Made by a program: the position numbers and the translations under genes. Positions 9,877 to 19,511 of a DNA stretch of 22,318 nucleotides are shown here, piece after piece. The stretch lies in assembly GCA_036897485.1 (NCBI GenBank), contig JAYMTF010001597.1, positions 1 through 22,318 on the forward strand, given 5' to 3'. The stretch's first letter is position 1, and the number at the start of each line of letters is the position of its first letter. The notes under the pieces are model-generated. The model had not been told where the DNA came from and searched no databases. It saw nothing but the letters and a program-made list of their open reading frames with translations. This DNA is from Pelargonium nanum. Its lineage: Eukaryota > Streptophyta > Magnoliopsida > Geraniales > Geraniaceae.

Positions 9877-10203
9877 ATGGAAGATCACAGGAGATCACGA
9901 TCCTACGCCAACGGAGACATGATGCAGATAGAGAGTTACAATCCAGGCTCGCGCGATCTGAGGTGTTACAGTGCATCGTACGCAGATTCGCAGAGACAGA
10001 ACAGCAGAGACCATCCCAATAAGTTGAAGAAAGAGAAGAGCGCATCTGGAAGTTCCTGGAATTTGAGCGATCCTGAGTTTCAGAGGAAGAGAAGAGTCGC
10101 GAGCTACAAGATGTACGGCATGGAAGGTAAGGTCAAAGGCTCGTTCAGGAGGAGCTTTAGGTGGCTCAAGGACAGGTACACTCAGGTCTTTTATGGCTGG
10201 TGA
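9877..10203 (+). CDS. DUF3511 domain protein
   Basis: Intronless gene for a 108-residue basic protein. The N-terminal half is polar and rich in Ser, Arg and Asp, and looks disordered. Residues 61-108 hold the conserved DUF3511 block: WNLSDPEFQRKRRVASYKMY at 61-80, then GKVKGSF, SFRWLKDRY and a final YGW. This plant-specific family has no established biochemical function; the dense Arg/Lys pattern suggests binding to nucleic acid or membrane, but that is inference. The ATG lies in a good context (aatccATGGaa), and no upstream in-frame start was identified. Arabidopsis At5g11970 is, from memory, the syntenic member, next to the NIPA gene as here. No signal peptide or membrane helix is visible. 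Confidence 0.9.
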   Translation: MEDHRRSRSYANGDMMQIESYNPGSRDLRCYSASYADSQRQNSRDHPNKLKKEKSASGSSWNLSDPEFQRKRRVASYKMYGMEGKVKGSFRRSFRWLKDRYTQVFYGW

Positions 10204-11936
10204 TGATGCTACTACTGCTACTACTCACTACTCACTCATCGTCTTCTCTATATCACTTTCTTATTATTTTTTTTTTTTTGTGTCCTTCAAGGCTTCAACA
10301 AATTGAGCTGTTCTCTGGATTGACTTTATGGGATTTTTATTTTGTGGATTTTTTTTTAAATATATTTTGTGGAATCTTGATCTGTAGAGATTAGTAATTT
10401 CTTGTGTAAATTATTTAGGTTGTTTGATTATATTTCTCTTTCTTGTTCTCCAGATTGCTTGTTTTTCTTAATTCTTGCTTCAATGGGTTTCATTTCATAT
10501 GTTTTTGGTTAAATATACTTTGGCCATAGCATTTCGAAGAAAAGCTTGAACACTTATTTCAGCTTACATTCTCAGCAGTCACCAATTCACCATTGTCCAC
10601 TTGTTGCTATGCACAGTGAAACCGTTTCAATCTCCCATTCTAATGAATATGGTGGATGTGTCTGTTTTGACTTGATCAACTTTGATGCTTTAAGATTGTC
10701 ATTTTGTCTACATATAAAGATGACTTGGATGAAGTTAACCTCACAACATTTGGTGAAATTTTTCAGAAAATGATGAGTGCTTTAACGAACAAAGAATGCC
10801 AACTAGATTTCGAATTGTTTTTGGTAATAGAGCTAATTTGATGCGCTTGATCGGACTAAGTCGATTTCATGAACTATTTCTCATGACAATTTGTATACTC
10901 GTGAAGATGTAAAGCTCCAAACTACACCTCCTATAACTTGAGAGGAAAGAACACACGCGTCAAGTGATAACTAGTGTTGGTGCACTGAAATTCACATCGG
11001 ACGTGAAAGTAAGAATCTCTCCTAGAGAATTAGAGCACAACATTTATAATGTATAGAATGATAATAGAAATATTTAACCCTTTCTCCATCTAATTAAAGA
11101 GGCGTTATTCATACTCGCAAATCAAACTGATGACATGACAACGCGTGATTGGTCGGGAGAGATGTAAAATCTACCATGGGCCTTATGAGCTTAACGTTAG
11201 TCGTGATTTTGTCTTTACTGCTCTTAATGGTAAAGAACTTTATGAATTCTACTAATTTCAAGCAAATCATGCATGCTCATATATTGTTAACTCAAAAAAT
11301 TGAATTCCGCGGAGGCTTTGATAATGTATTGACACATCACTACTTCAATGTCACCAACATAAAATTGAGAAGATGAACATTCATTTTGAAACATATGAAA
11401 TATTATGGTAATATGTAGTCTTGATTACTATATAAAGGTGAGACTACGAGTTTTTTAGGTGTTTACCGTGTTTTAGAATTTAATATTATGTCACATAAAC
11501 AAAAATATTAGTAAAGAAAGTCCTATTGACTAACAATACGGATCAAATTGACAGTCCGATAATCGATGCATCTCGCTAATTATGTGTTTAGTCGTTTTGT
11601 TCACGTAAATGAATCAATACCAACAATCCTCTTTCTGATCGATTGAAGGTGTTGTCACATTTTTGCTTCTCCTCTATAAAATCTTCCATATCAGGTGGCA
11701 ACCAATGCCTTCTTTGCATGCCAAGAGAAGGATCCTTTACTAATTAAAATTCAACACTTTCCATTCTCTGGCATGATGTGATCTGGATAATGATATACCA
11801 AGGTCCAAGGGTGTCGAAGAGTGAGACATCAGAGACAAAGCTTTCTGAGAGATTTTTGACATAAAATCGTTGTAATCTATTTAGTAATTTACTTGTAATA
11901 TGGAAATTTTAGTCGCCATTTTTTTTTCTCATTTAT
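10204..11936. other. Gene-free stretch downstream of DUF3511
   Basis: The first few hundred bases are probably the DUF3511 3' UTR. Beyond that are only short frames without recognisable domains. One weak exception is a minus-strand frame without an upstream start at 11740-11588 (about 50 codons). I could not match it to a family, and it is noted as a possible eroded coding fragment. No RNA gene or intact transposon was seen. Confidence 0.5.
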
Positions 11937-12102
11937 TATCCGTCCTAAAATATGTGTATTTATTTATTAAGGAAAAGGTTGTTTGAGTTGTTTTATATTG
12001 ATAGTTCATGCATATCTAATTTCTTAAAAAGGGAACAATACATTTATTTTGTAATAAAAATGTAAGTGAAATATGACACTTATTTTGAGACGAAACGAAG
12101 TA
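11937..12102. mobile_element. Stowaway-like MITE remnant (Tc1/mariner type)
   Basis: The left end reads tccgtcctaaaatatgtgt and the right end gacacttattttgagacg followed by aaacgaag. These resemble the opposed ends of Stowaway elements (CTCCGTCCCAAAATAAGTGTC type). A TA dinucleotide flanks each side (11937-11938 and 12101-12102), as expected for this superfamily. The interior is AT-rich with no coding frame. The inverted repeats are eroded, so limits are approximate. Confidence 0.55.
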
Positions 12103-12566
12103 TTTAACATATCCAACATGTCAGTCTTGGTTTTTAATTGATTTCATCATATATTAGTATTAGCTAACTCTATCACTTCAATCCACTAGTAGATATCTTG
12201 TCATCAACTTCACAATCATTATATGCTAGATTGTGAGAATATTTTTACTATAAGAGATTTTTTAATATATCTTATTTTATTTTTATTATTTTAATTGTAT
12301 TTTAGTAGTTATGTTGATATGTATTTGTTTCTACATCTTTGGTGGATATTGCGGTATGTTTTTTATCATTCAAAAATGAACCCATTCAAACCAGTAACGA
12401 ATGGCTCCAATCTTCGCTATGTTCATAATTTTATGTTCATTTAGCTCGGTCCGAATTTGATCCATGCCGATTTCAATTTTTTTATTTAAAACAATATGTT
12501 TTATTAAAGTATTATATTATTATAACTTTTAATACAATAATAATTTTTGAAGTAATACGTGCAATC
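12103..12566. other. Gene-free AT-rich stretch
   Basis: No coding frame, RNA gene or clear repeat. A patch at about 12400-12480 with ctcggtccg-like motifs may belong with similar motifs at 12960-12990 on the far side of the LINE fragment, as if the LINE had landed inside another element. That reading is weak. Confidence 0.4.
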
Positions 12567-12569
12567 TAG

Positions 12570-12827
12570 ACCGGAGGGGAAGGTGACACCAGTGCCTTTG
12601 ATTTGATAATTAATGACATAGGCAATTTTTCTGCCCAGTTTATTTTTATTAGTTTTAATTTTATTTACCGGTCTGCGAACCGAGTTGCTGATGCTTTAGT
12701 TAGGTCCTCGGAACACTCGCTAGATCTGTTTTCGTAGGAATGACATTTAGGCCCTAACGAACTTACCTCATTACTTGAGTTTGATTTGATGAATTAATAT
12801 ATACTACAGGTCCTTCAAAAAAAAAAA
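12570..12827 (+). mobile_element. 5'-truncated LINE 3' end with RNase H tail and poly(A)
   Basis: An open frame without ATG runs from 12570 to a TAG at 12735-12737. It reads as the C-terminal end of the RNase H domain found at the end of plant non-LTR retrotransposon polyproteins: SAFDLIINDIGNFS, then FIYRSANRVADALVRSS, then a short tail. The core R-S-A-N-x-V-A-D-x-L is the family's recognisable C-terminal motif. A stop codon lies directly upstream in frame (12567-12569), so the fragment is dead. About 80 bp of 3' UTR follow, then an A-tract at 12817-12827, as expected at a LINE end. A domesticated RNase H-like gene is less likely, because nothing upstream encodes the rest. Confidence 0.65.
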
Positions 12828-13116
12828 CTTCATTAATTTCAATAATATTTATTAATATTATATCTTTAATTTTTTTTAAAAATTCATTGGTTTGGTCTTG
12901 TCCAGATTCAGATTATTCACAATCGATACGTTCTTCCGTCATTATTTAATAAGACATTCAGTCTTGATTTGGTTCGGTTCTAGACCGATTTGATGTCACA
13001 TTTGTTTCTAATGTAATCTATAATTCATAGTAATGAAAATGATATTTCTTAACAACACTTAAAAAATTTCTTTAAAAAAAAAATCAATCTTAATTTTGAG
13101 AAAAGATACACGCAAG

Positions 13117-13157
13117 TGGGCCAAGAAAAGCCCACAAAGGCTAAGCCACAATGGGCC
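13117..13157. promoter_or_regulatory. Site II (TGGGCY) motifs upstream of the NIPA gene
   Basis: TGGGCC occurs at 13117-13122 and 13152-13157, with TGGGCT on the opposite strand near 13129-13135. They lie about 170-210 bp before the ATG. The same motif type clusters in the eIF4A promoter. TCP-factor binding is the known role of such sites; its use here is inference. Confidence 0.55.
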
Positions 13158-13314
13158 TAGCCCTTTTTAGGTGATCCACAACCCAAAAATACAGTACATA
13201 AGAAATCTAAGAGAGGAGCAAGAAAGGTAACGCAATACATACGAGTACAAGAAAACCAAACCCCATTTGTTGCTCTCTCTGATTTTAGACACAGAAAAAA
13301 AAAATCGTTTGTCG

Positions 13315-13327
13315 GAGAGAGAGAGAG
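13315..13327 (+). repeat. GA microsatellite abutting the NIPA start codon
   Basis: An uninterrupted GA tract runs directly into the ATG. GA/CT tracts in leaders near the start are common in plants and often vary in length between individuals. Confidence 0.85.
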
Positions 13328-16300
13328 ATGTGGGAATCGATCTGCTTGACGCTTGCTGCCACCGCCGGTAACAACATCGGCAAGGTCCTTCAGAAGAAAG
13401 GCACCGTTATTCTTCCTCCTCTTTCTTTCAAGCTCAAGGTACCTTCTTTCTTTTCCTTTTTTGCCCCTCGTTTTTCGCCTTATTACCGTCCCCTATCTTC
13501 CCGTACCCTTGTCCATCTGATGTTTCCGTGACGATCTCCTCCGATCTGGATCATATCAGTATTTTAATTGCAAGAACAGAATCTCCGTTAGTTTATTCGT
13601 CTAGTAATTGATTTGATGAATGGTGGATTAATTATCATCCTTCAGATTGCTTTTTTTAGGTTAATCTGTGTTAATAGTTTAATTTGAAACTGCATTGAGA
13701 CGCAAGGTACTGGAATTGATATGGAATTTCGGAAAATTTTGAGAATTTTAGAAGCACAGGTTCATGATAGACTATTGGCTATTGCAATGTGGTTCCAGAT
13801 GCATGTGCTTATGGAGAAGCTTTAATGAGTTTGTTAAGCAGATTTGAGGTCCATTGTGATTTCAGTTCTATTACAAGATCTTGATTTTTTGTTGTACTGT
13901 TTTGTCAGTAACCAATGTGGGACTTTGAACTTGGATACCACATTAGGTATTATTTCATTGTGAGGTGGTTATAATGTTCATTTGTTGCTTGCCTTTGTAG
14001 GTGTTGAGGGCATATGCTTTTAATAAACCCTGGATTTTAGGGTTTCTGATGGATATTTTTGGAGCCTTGTTGATGTTGAAGGCATTATCCAAAGCTCCAG
14101 TAAGTGAACCGATGGAAACCTTTGCTATTTGTATGCTTTTTCTTGTTGGGACGAATAGCAGGTCAGCATTACCATTCTAGACTGCTCTTATATATTTACA
14201 CTATGTGCTACCAGGTATCTGTCATCCAACCAGTTTCTGGCTGTGGACTTGCCATTCTTTCCATATTTTCCCATTTTTATCTGAAGGAAGTCATGAATGC
14301 TATTGACTGGATTGGTATTACTTTGGCGGGTATTGGCACCATAGGTAATGTAAGTTCTACATAATTCTCTTTTGTCAATTACTACTGCTGGAACTGGTCT
14401 TGTTCCTATTTTAGCGAAGAACTTGTCTGGAGAAAGTTTCAAGTAGTTTCCTTGTACAAAAGTATTGGATTTGATTTTCCATTTAGGATAGCTATGTAGC
14501 AATCAGAGTGAAATTCTAGTGGGTTATGATAGTTTAATAACCATAGATGTGTCATCATTCCGTCAATAGTTTTTATTTTTATTTTTTATCTTTGATTTTA
14601 TTGTTTTTGCCAATTTGAAGTCACATTTGTACATGTTTTCTTATTGGCAGGAGTTGGAGCTGGAGGCGAGGAGCAAAAGGCTTCTTCTATATCTGTTATA
14701 CAATTACCCTGGCTAGCCTTTGTCGTTGCCATCTTGTTTGTAGGTATCTTATTCTTTGCACCATCTGAGATTAGTATTAATATCATCTTTTTTACTAGTA
14801 CTATTGCATAAGTGAGTATGACTGAGTGTGCTTGTGCTTGTGTCAACTCCAGTTCGGTTCTGATATTGCAAGATTGTTGACTTTGACAAAAAAAAAAAAA
14901 AAGGTTTATGGATTTCAAATCGCATTAGTATAAAGTGTTGATGGCTGTCCAAGTGTTTATATCTCTTGAACCTGTATATATGAACTTCCATGATTTCACT
15001 GGTTGAAATCATTTCCATGATTGTTACCCAAAGTTTTGAAATGGTTATCAGTAACATAATACGGAATTAGTCTGAAAAGTACATGCTGAAACTTTTACCT
15101 TGTAATGATCAATATTTGTAATTGGACTAATGTTCCCTTCTGGCTCTTTTTTTCCTGGACTCCAAACGGCTTTAACATTATGGTAGCTGCATGTATAATC
15201 TTGTAATCTACATGCTGTTGAACTACTTGAATTGGAAAGGAACATAATAAGTTCTTTATTATTTTATTTTATCTCTTATCCCTTCATAATATTTTTCTCA
15301 CAAGAGTTCTATTCATCGTGTTATTTGGGTCTCTTCACTGTTGAGGACCTGTTGTCCTGTTCTTGATGTAATGTTTGCACTATTGCACGTATTTGTTCAG
15401 AACTTCAGATTGTAATTATACGATATTTCTGATCCATGGATTAGGTACTCCTTAATGGATGGCTTAGTATTTTTAAGAGTCGACGAAGAGATCACGACAT
15501 GGTGAATTCCCAATTGTTAATGCTTACCTTTTGTTTGAATTTTTGAATTTCTGTAGCTATCTTCTCTTTTCCTAGTTGGTTACAATCTTCTGTTGTGCAG
15601 ATGGAATATGATGTCGTTGAAGAAATTATATATGGCTTGGAATCTGGCATATTATTTGGGTACTGCTGTCTATTGAACTTTTATGTTGTAAATTTTCTAC
15701 TGAACTGATTGGATGCTTTAGACTTTAGAGTCATGGGGTGAAAATGAGCTCTTATTTCATTCTTGAAAATTTGAAATTATCTCTGTGAGAGCATTTCTTC
15801 TTTTGCATTCAAGCTTTACATGAATGTTCCCTCTTAATACCACATATGCTTGGCCATATTTAATTCTCATTTCATTGGTTCTAAACATAATTAGTCTACC
15901 AGTGTGCATTGTATAAACTCCATGTAAATATTAGAACACTTGTAGTTTTCTGCTCAAACTTTATTTACTGTATGATGCTTATAATTTATTACCAGATGTT
16001 CATTGCATAAATATGGGTTAATGTTTCGTAATTACATCCTTATTACTTTATGTTTATTACTATTTATAATATATTACCCTTGCTGATAAAAAAGATAATT
16101 TACATTCGTATTACTTAAACAGATTTGAAGGACATAAAAAGAACAAATTTATTTAAGATTATGCGACTGCGTCAAGCAATTTTTGTGATCCTAACATAGA
16201 TCTCAATGCAGGATGGCATCTGTAATTTCAAAGATGGGATTTGTTTTCTTGGAGCAAGGCTTCTCCCCGTTGATGGTTCCCATATGCATTTCAATCAGCA

Positions 16301-17220
16301 TTTGTTGTAGTGGCACTGGATTCTTTTATCAGGTATCTGAGCTCTTAACCTGATTTTCAGTTTCATAGCCAAAGTTGAATTTCTTTTTAAGCTATTTTAG
16401 TCATTTTTGGCTAGTCAAATTTCCATCTTGACAACATATCAGCACATCCATAGTCCATTTATTGTTGCTTCCCTTTTTAACTTTCTGTTTGATGATTCAT
16501 AATGGCTAAAGCTACATTAATAGTAGTCCAAAATTACACAGTTACGATAACATGTGTTGAAGTTCTTCCGGTTGCATGCTCATGAATATTATCTTTTAAC
16601 ATAACGACAACATCTCTTTTGGGCAGACTCGGGGTCTTAAGCATGGCAGGGCTATTGTGGTCTCTACATGTGCTGCCGTGGCATCAATATTGACTGGTGT
16701 ACTTGCTGGTATGCTTGCTTTGGGTGAACGGTTGCCTACAGCTCCGGCTGGTCGTCTTTTACTTCTCCTCGGATGGTAATTTCAGGCTTTGACCTGTATG
16801 TTAATAGCATTAAGGATTGGACTGTAATCTAAGTGTCAGGCTGTGTACCCCTGAAGTTTTTGTTGTTGAGCTATTGATAAATAATGGTTTTACAAGTTGA
16901 TGCCATCCAATTTCATGACATATCAAATTGTTTGTTAACCTATTGACAACTTAGATTTTTTCCTTGCATATGTTACTGAAGGAAAAATTCAATATTGCAG
17001 GTTTCTTATTGTTACCGGTGTGGTTTTGCTGGTCAGCTCAACACGGCTGTTGCGATATCTTCCACGTTCATTGCGACAATTTATACAAACTGGTGTTGAC
17101 AGAAATAGCAGTCTGAGACGAACAGGTTCTCAACGTGTCAGGGATTCGAACCCAAGTGCAGTTGTTCAGACGGCTACATTGCACCATCTTATAACAAACC
17201 TTCCTAAAGAGAAGGCTTGA
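13328..17220 (+). CDS. NIPA: NIPA-type magnesium transporter
   Basis: Integral membrane protein of the NIPA family (formerly DUF803), which moves Mg2+ and related divalent cations. Nine exons: 13328-13438, 14001-14099, 14215-14344, 14651-14739, 15445-15501, 15601-15659, 16212-16332, 16627-16775 and 17001-17220. They total 1,035 nt, 344 residues, with all phases consistent. Exon 4 must end at the gtaggt donor (14740); the next GT, at 14744, would bring in a stop. The family's opening block [12 protein letters not shown] is at 14-25. Hydrophobic segments lie near 47-66, 71-92, 102-117, 131-150, 176-194, 202-221, 231-254 and 265-285, about eight or nine helices with the N-terminal one. A charged loop is at 154-170 and the basic, polar tail at 286-344 is probably cytosolic. 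It belongs to the divergent NIPA8/NIPA9 branch and appears orthologous to At5g11960; membrane location is not decidable. Confidence 0.93.
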
Positions 17221-17820
17221 AATGAAATATATACATTGCTGGACGTAATTGAGCATTCATGCTGTATTGACGAGGAAGCATATGAAAAAACAAAATGTTG
17301 TAGCACAGTTGAAGCTGGTTGTATAGTACTCGACCTTTTTTCTGTTTTTTAATTTTGTTGCTGAGGGGCATGAAGTTTTTGAGATCATTCCTTTCTTTCC
17401 ATGAGATAATATTTACATTAATTGTGGAACCTGAAGGGGGAGATTTCACCTGATTTGGGGATCTATTTCTTATGTTGTATTGTATGAATATGATGATATT
17501 TGAAGTGACTATAAGGATTGCTAGTTGTTGTGAGATTGAATCTGAGGGTCTCCTATGTGTTAGTACTTGTGGTGGCTATGGGAGATAGGTGGCGGTTGTG
17601 TAGGAGCTGGGAGGCGGCTGGCTGCCTCGCCTTACCACGATAATGAATCTGAGATTGTGGAACTTGCAAGCTCCATTCATTCATTTTTACATGGACAAGC
17701 CAAGAACAATAATACCCAAGCAGACAGAATAGTGGTCATTGCAAGGACAATAATTACTCTGTGTTTCTATATATAATCAAGTTAGGGTCACCCTACCTCA
17801 ACTCGTCCTTGGAGATCAAT
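17221..17820. other. NIPA 3' UTR and intergenic DNA
   Basis: Follows the TGA at 17218-17220. The first few hundred bases are probably 3' UTR. No supported coding frame lies in the remainder; a 69-codon frame at 17567-17776 has no recognisable domain. Confidence 0.5.
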
Positions 17821-17933
17821 AGCGGAGCCAGACTTTGCAGGAAGGGTATGCATATATTTTGAGGGAATCTAGTGCTTATAAGAGGCAGTAGGGTAGGCAG
17901 CTGCCCACTACAGCCTACTCCTTGCTCCGCCCC
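17821..17933. mobile_element. Short hAT-like fragment
   Basis: The left end AGCGGAGCCAG and the right end tgctCCGCCCC (reverse complement GGGGCGGAGCA) form an imperfect inverted repeat of the kind seen at plant hAT element ends. A GGCAGCTGCC palindrome at 17897-17906 echoes the subterminal hairpin of the element at 876-1268. At about 113 bp it is probably a deleted remnant. No convincing 8-bp target duplication was found, so boundaries are tentative. Confidence 0.45.
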
Positions 17934-19511
17934 AAACGTAGGCGAAGGGTTGGATAGCTCATGGCTTTTCAGCTGTTGCTGCAATGCAACACCATCAATC
18001 TCTATCCACCTCTTTTCATTTATTTTCTTTTTGTTCATGATATAACAAGGAGGTCCACATTGAGCTGGAGTAGGACACTATTTGTAGATAAAAGTCATTA
18101 GCTAGAATCTCAAAGACATCACATGAATGAATTCATGAGTGCAATGGGCCATGTTTCCTTTCCTGCATGCATGACAGCTTGTGTATTATTCACTGTCAAT
18201 CAAAAAGCAGTGGCTATTTGTACCCTAAATGACACCAACACTTTGATCAACAGCCCTTGCTTGTTGTACGGACAGAGATTCCTCTGAAGAGTTCATGTGA
18301 GTTGCAGTTGGCCTCTGTAAATAAGGCCAAGCCTAGGTTATTCATGAACTGACACATCTGTTTTAGCTAAAAGAGATTGGACAAGTTGGTTTCCTAGCAG
18401 TTGTCTATGCCTAATACAATCTTTAAAAACCCAAACACAAACGTTGTTATGCTGTATAAACTGTCCTTTGAGTACAAAGAAAAGGCCTAAAGACATTTAA
18501 ATGATGAAGCAGTGCATCAAAATCACTTAAAAGTTGTCTCCAAGGTTCATCATCATTTGTGGTACATCCCTTTCACCATATATATATATAGCTACTACAA
18601 TCACATAGCAAAGTTAACCTGAAAACCAATTCCAGAGGTTGAAGATAAATGGGGTGATGCCATTACATTAGGAGTTGATTTTTCTGTCAAACTCTCAGTG
18701 ACATTCTTTAACCTTTTTAGAAAACAAATGGTTGATGTCATTAGCTTTTACAAATCAATAGAGCACTGAAACTACCCCAGAGAAAAACAAAAATACACAA
18801 GAGTCTAGAGTTTAGAGTGTTAAAATTGCTGTTTAACCAAAGGGGAAAACTAAAACAGAATCTACTTCGGGGAAATAATAGTATTTGTACTAAAATAGAG
18901 AGAACCAGAAACATGACAACCTCTTCATAAACTAGCATGAATTTCACCCTTCAGAAAACAGTGAAACCTCTTCATAGACTATCAGCTTCGACGGCACCAA
19001 CCAAGGGCACCAAGATGGTCTATATAACCATTCCCTGAAAGCATCTAGCTAGCTGTGCTAACTATTCCAGGAAATGAGTTTTACTAAACTGAAAGGAAAT
19101 TGATGTTTTCGGACGTACTAGAAGTGGTTTCCAAATGGACTATAGCTTGAGTTCCCTGCGACTCAGTAGCATCCCTATCTAAAGAATAACTTCTTCAACC
19201 CAACCATCAAATTCAATTAAGCACTGCACTATTGGACAATCTCCTTGCACTAGTAGGTTAGGCCTTCAGACTGTGCCTGTGCTCTTCAAATTATCTTTGC
19301 CTTTCAATAAGTTGCAACAACCAGAATACCATACATATATTAGCATAATAAAACACTTGATTATTACTAAAATCAAATTTAAAGGTCAGCATAAGTACAT
19401 GATAATGAACAATATATGGCCCCATCTAAATAGATTGTTGTACACAATACTTGAAAAATGATGAATCACATTTCGAATCAATGTAAGAGAAGGCCTACCA
19501 CCAAATACATT
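17934..19511. other. Gene-free stretch between convergent NIPA and LOG genes
   Basis: No coding frame with recognisable domain, RNA gene or intact element was found. The portion nearest 19511 should be the 3' UTR of the LOG gene on the minus strand. A short palindrome (atgaattcat, near 18127) looks incidental. Confidence 0.5.

Larger units (their letters stand above)
12828..13327 (+). other. Upstream region and leader of the NIPA gene
   Basis: AT-rich DNA up to about 13100, followed by the promoter-proximal site II motifs and a leader rich in A and G. The leader ends in a GA microsatellite (13315-13327) directly before the ATG. No coding frame is present. Confidence 0.6.

Noticed and set aside
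11149..11376. A 75-codon plus-strand frame with a hydrophobic stretch
   Set aside because: It lies in AT-rich DNA with no conserved motif, no visible promoter and no homologous context.
14651..14743. NIPA exon 4 ending at the GT at 14744
   Set aside because: Joining from there to exon 5 gives an immediate stop (TAA). The GT at 14740 keeps the frame and the expected FVLLNGWL sequence.
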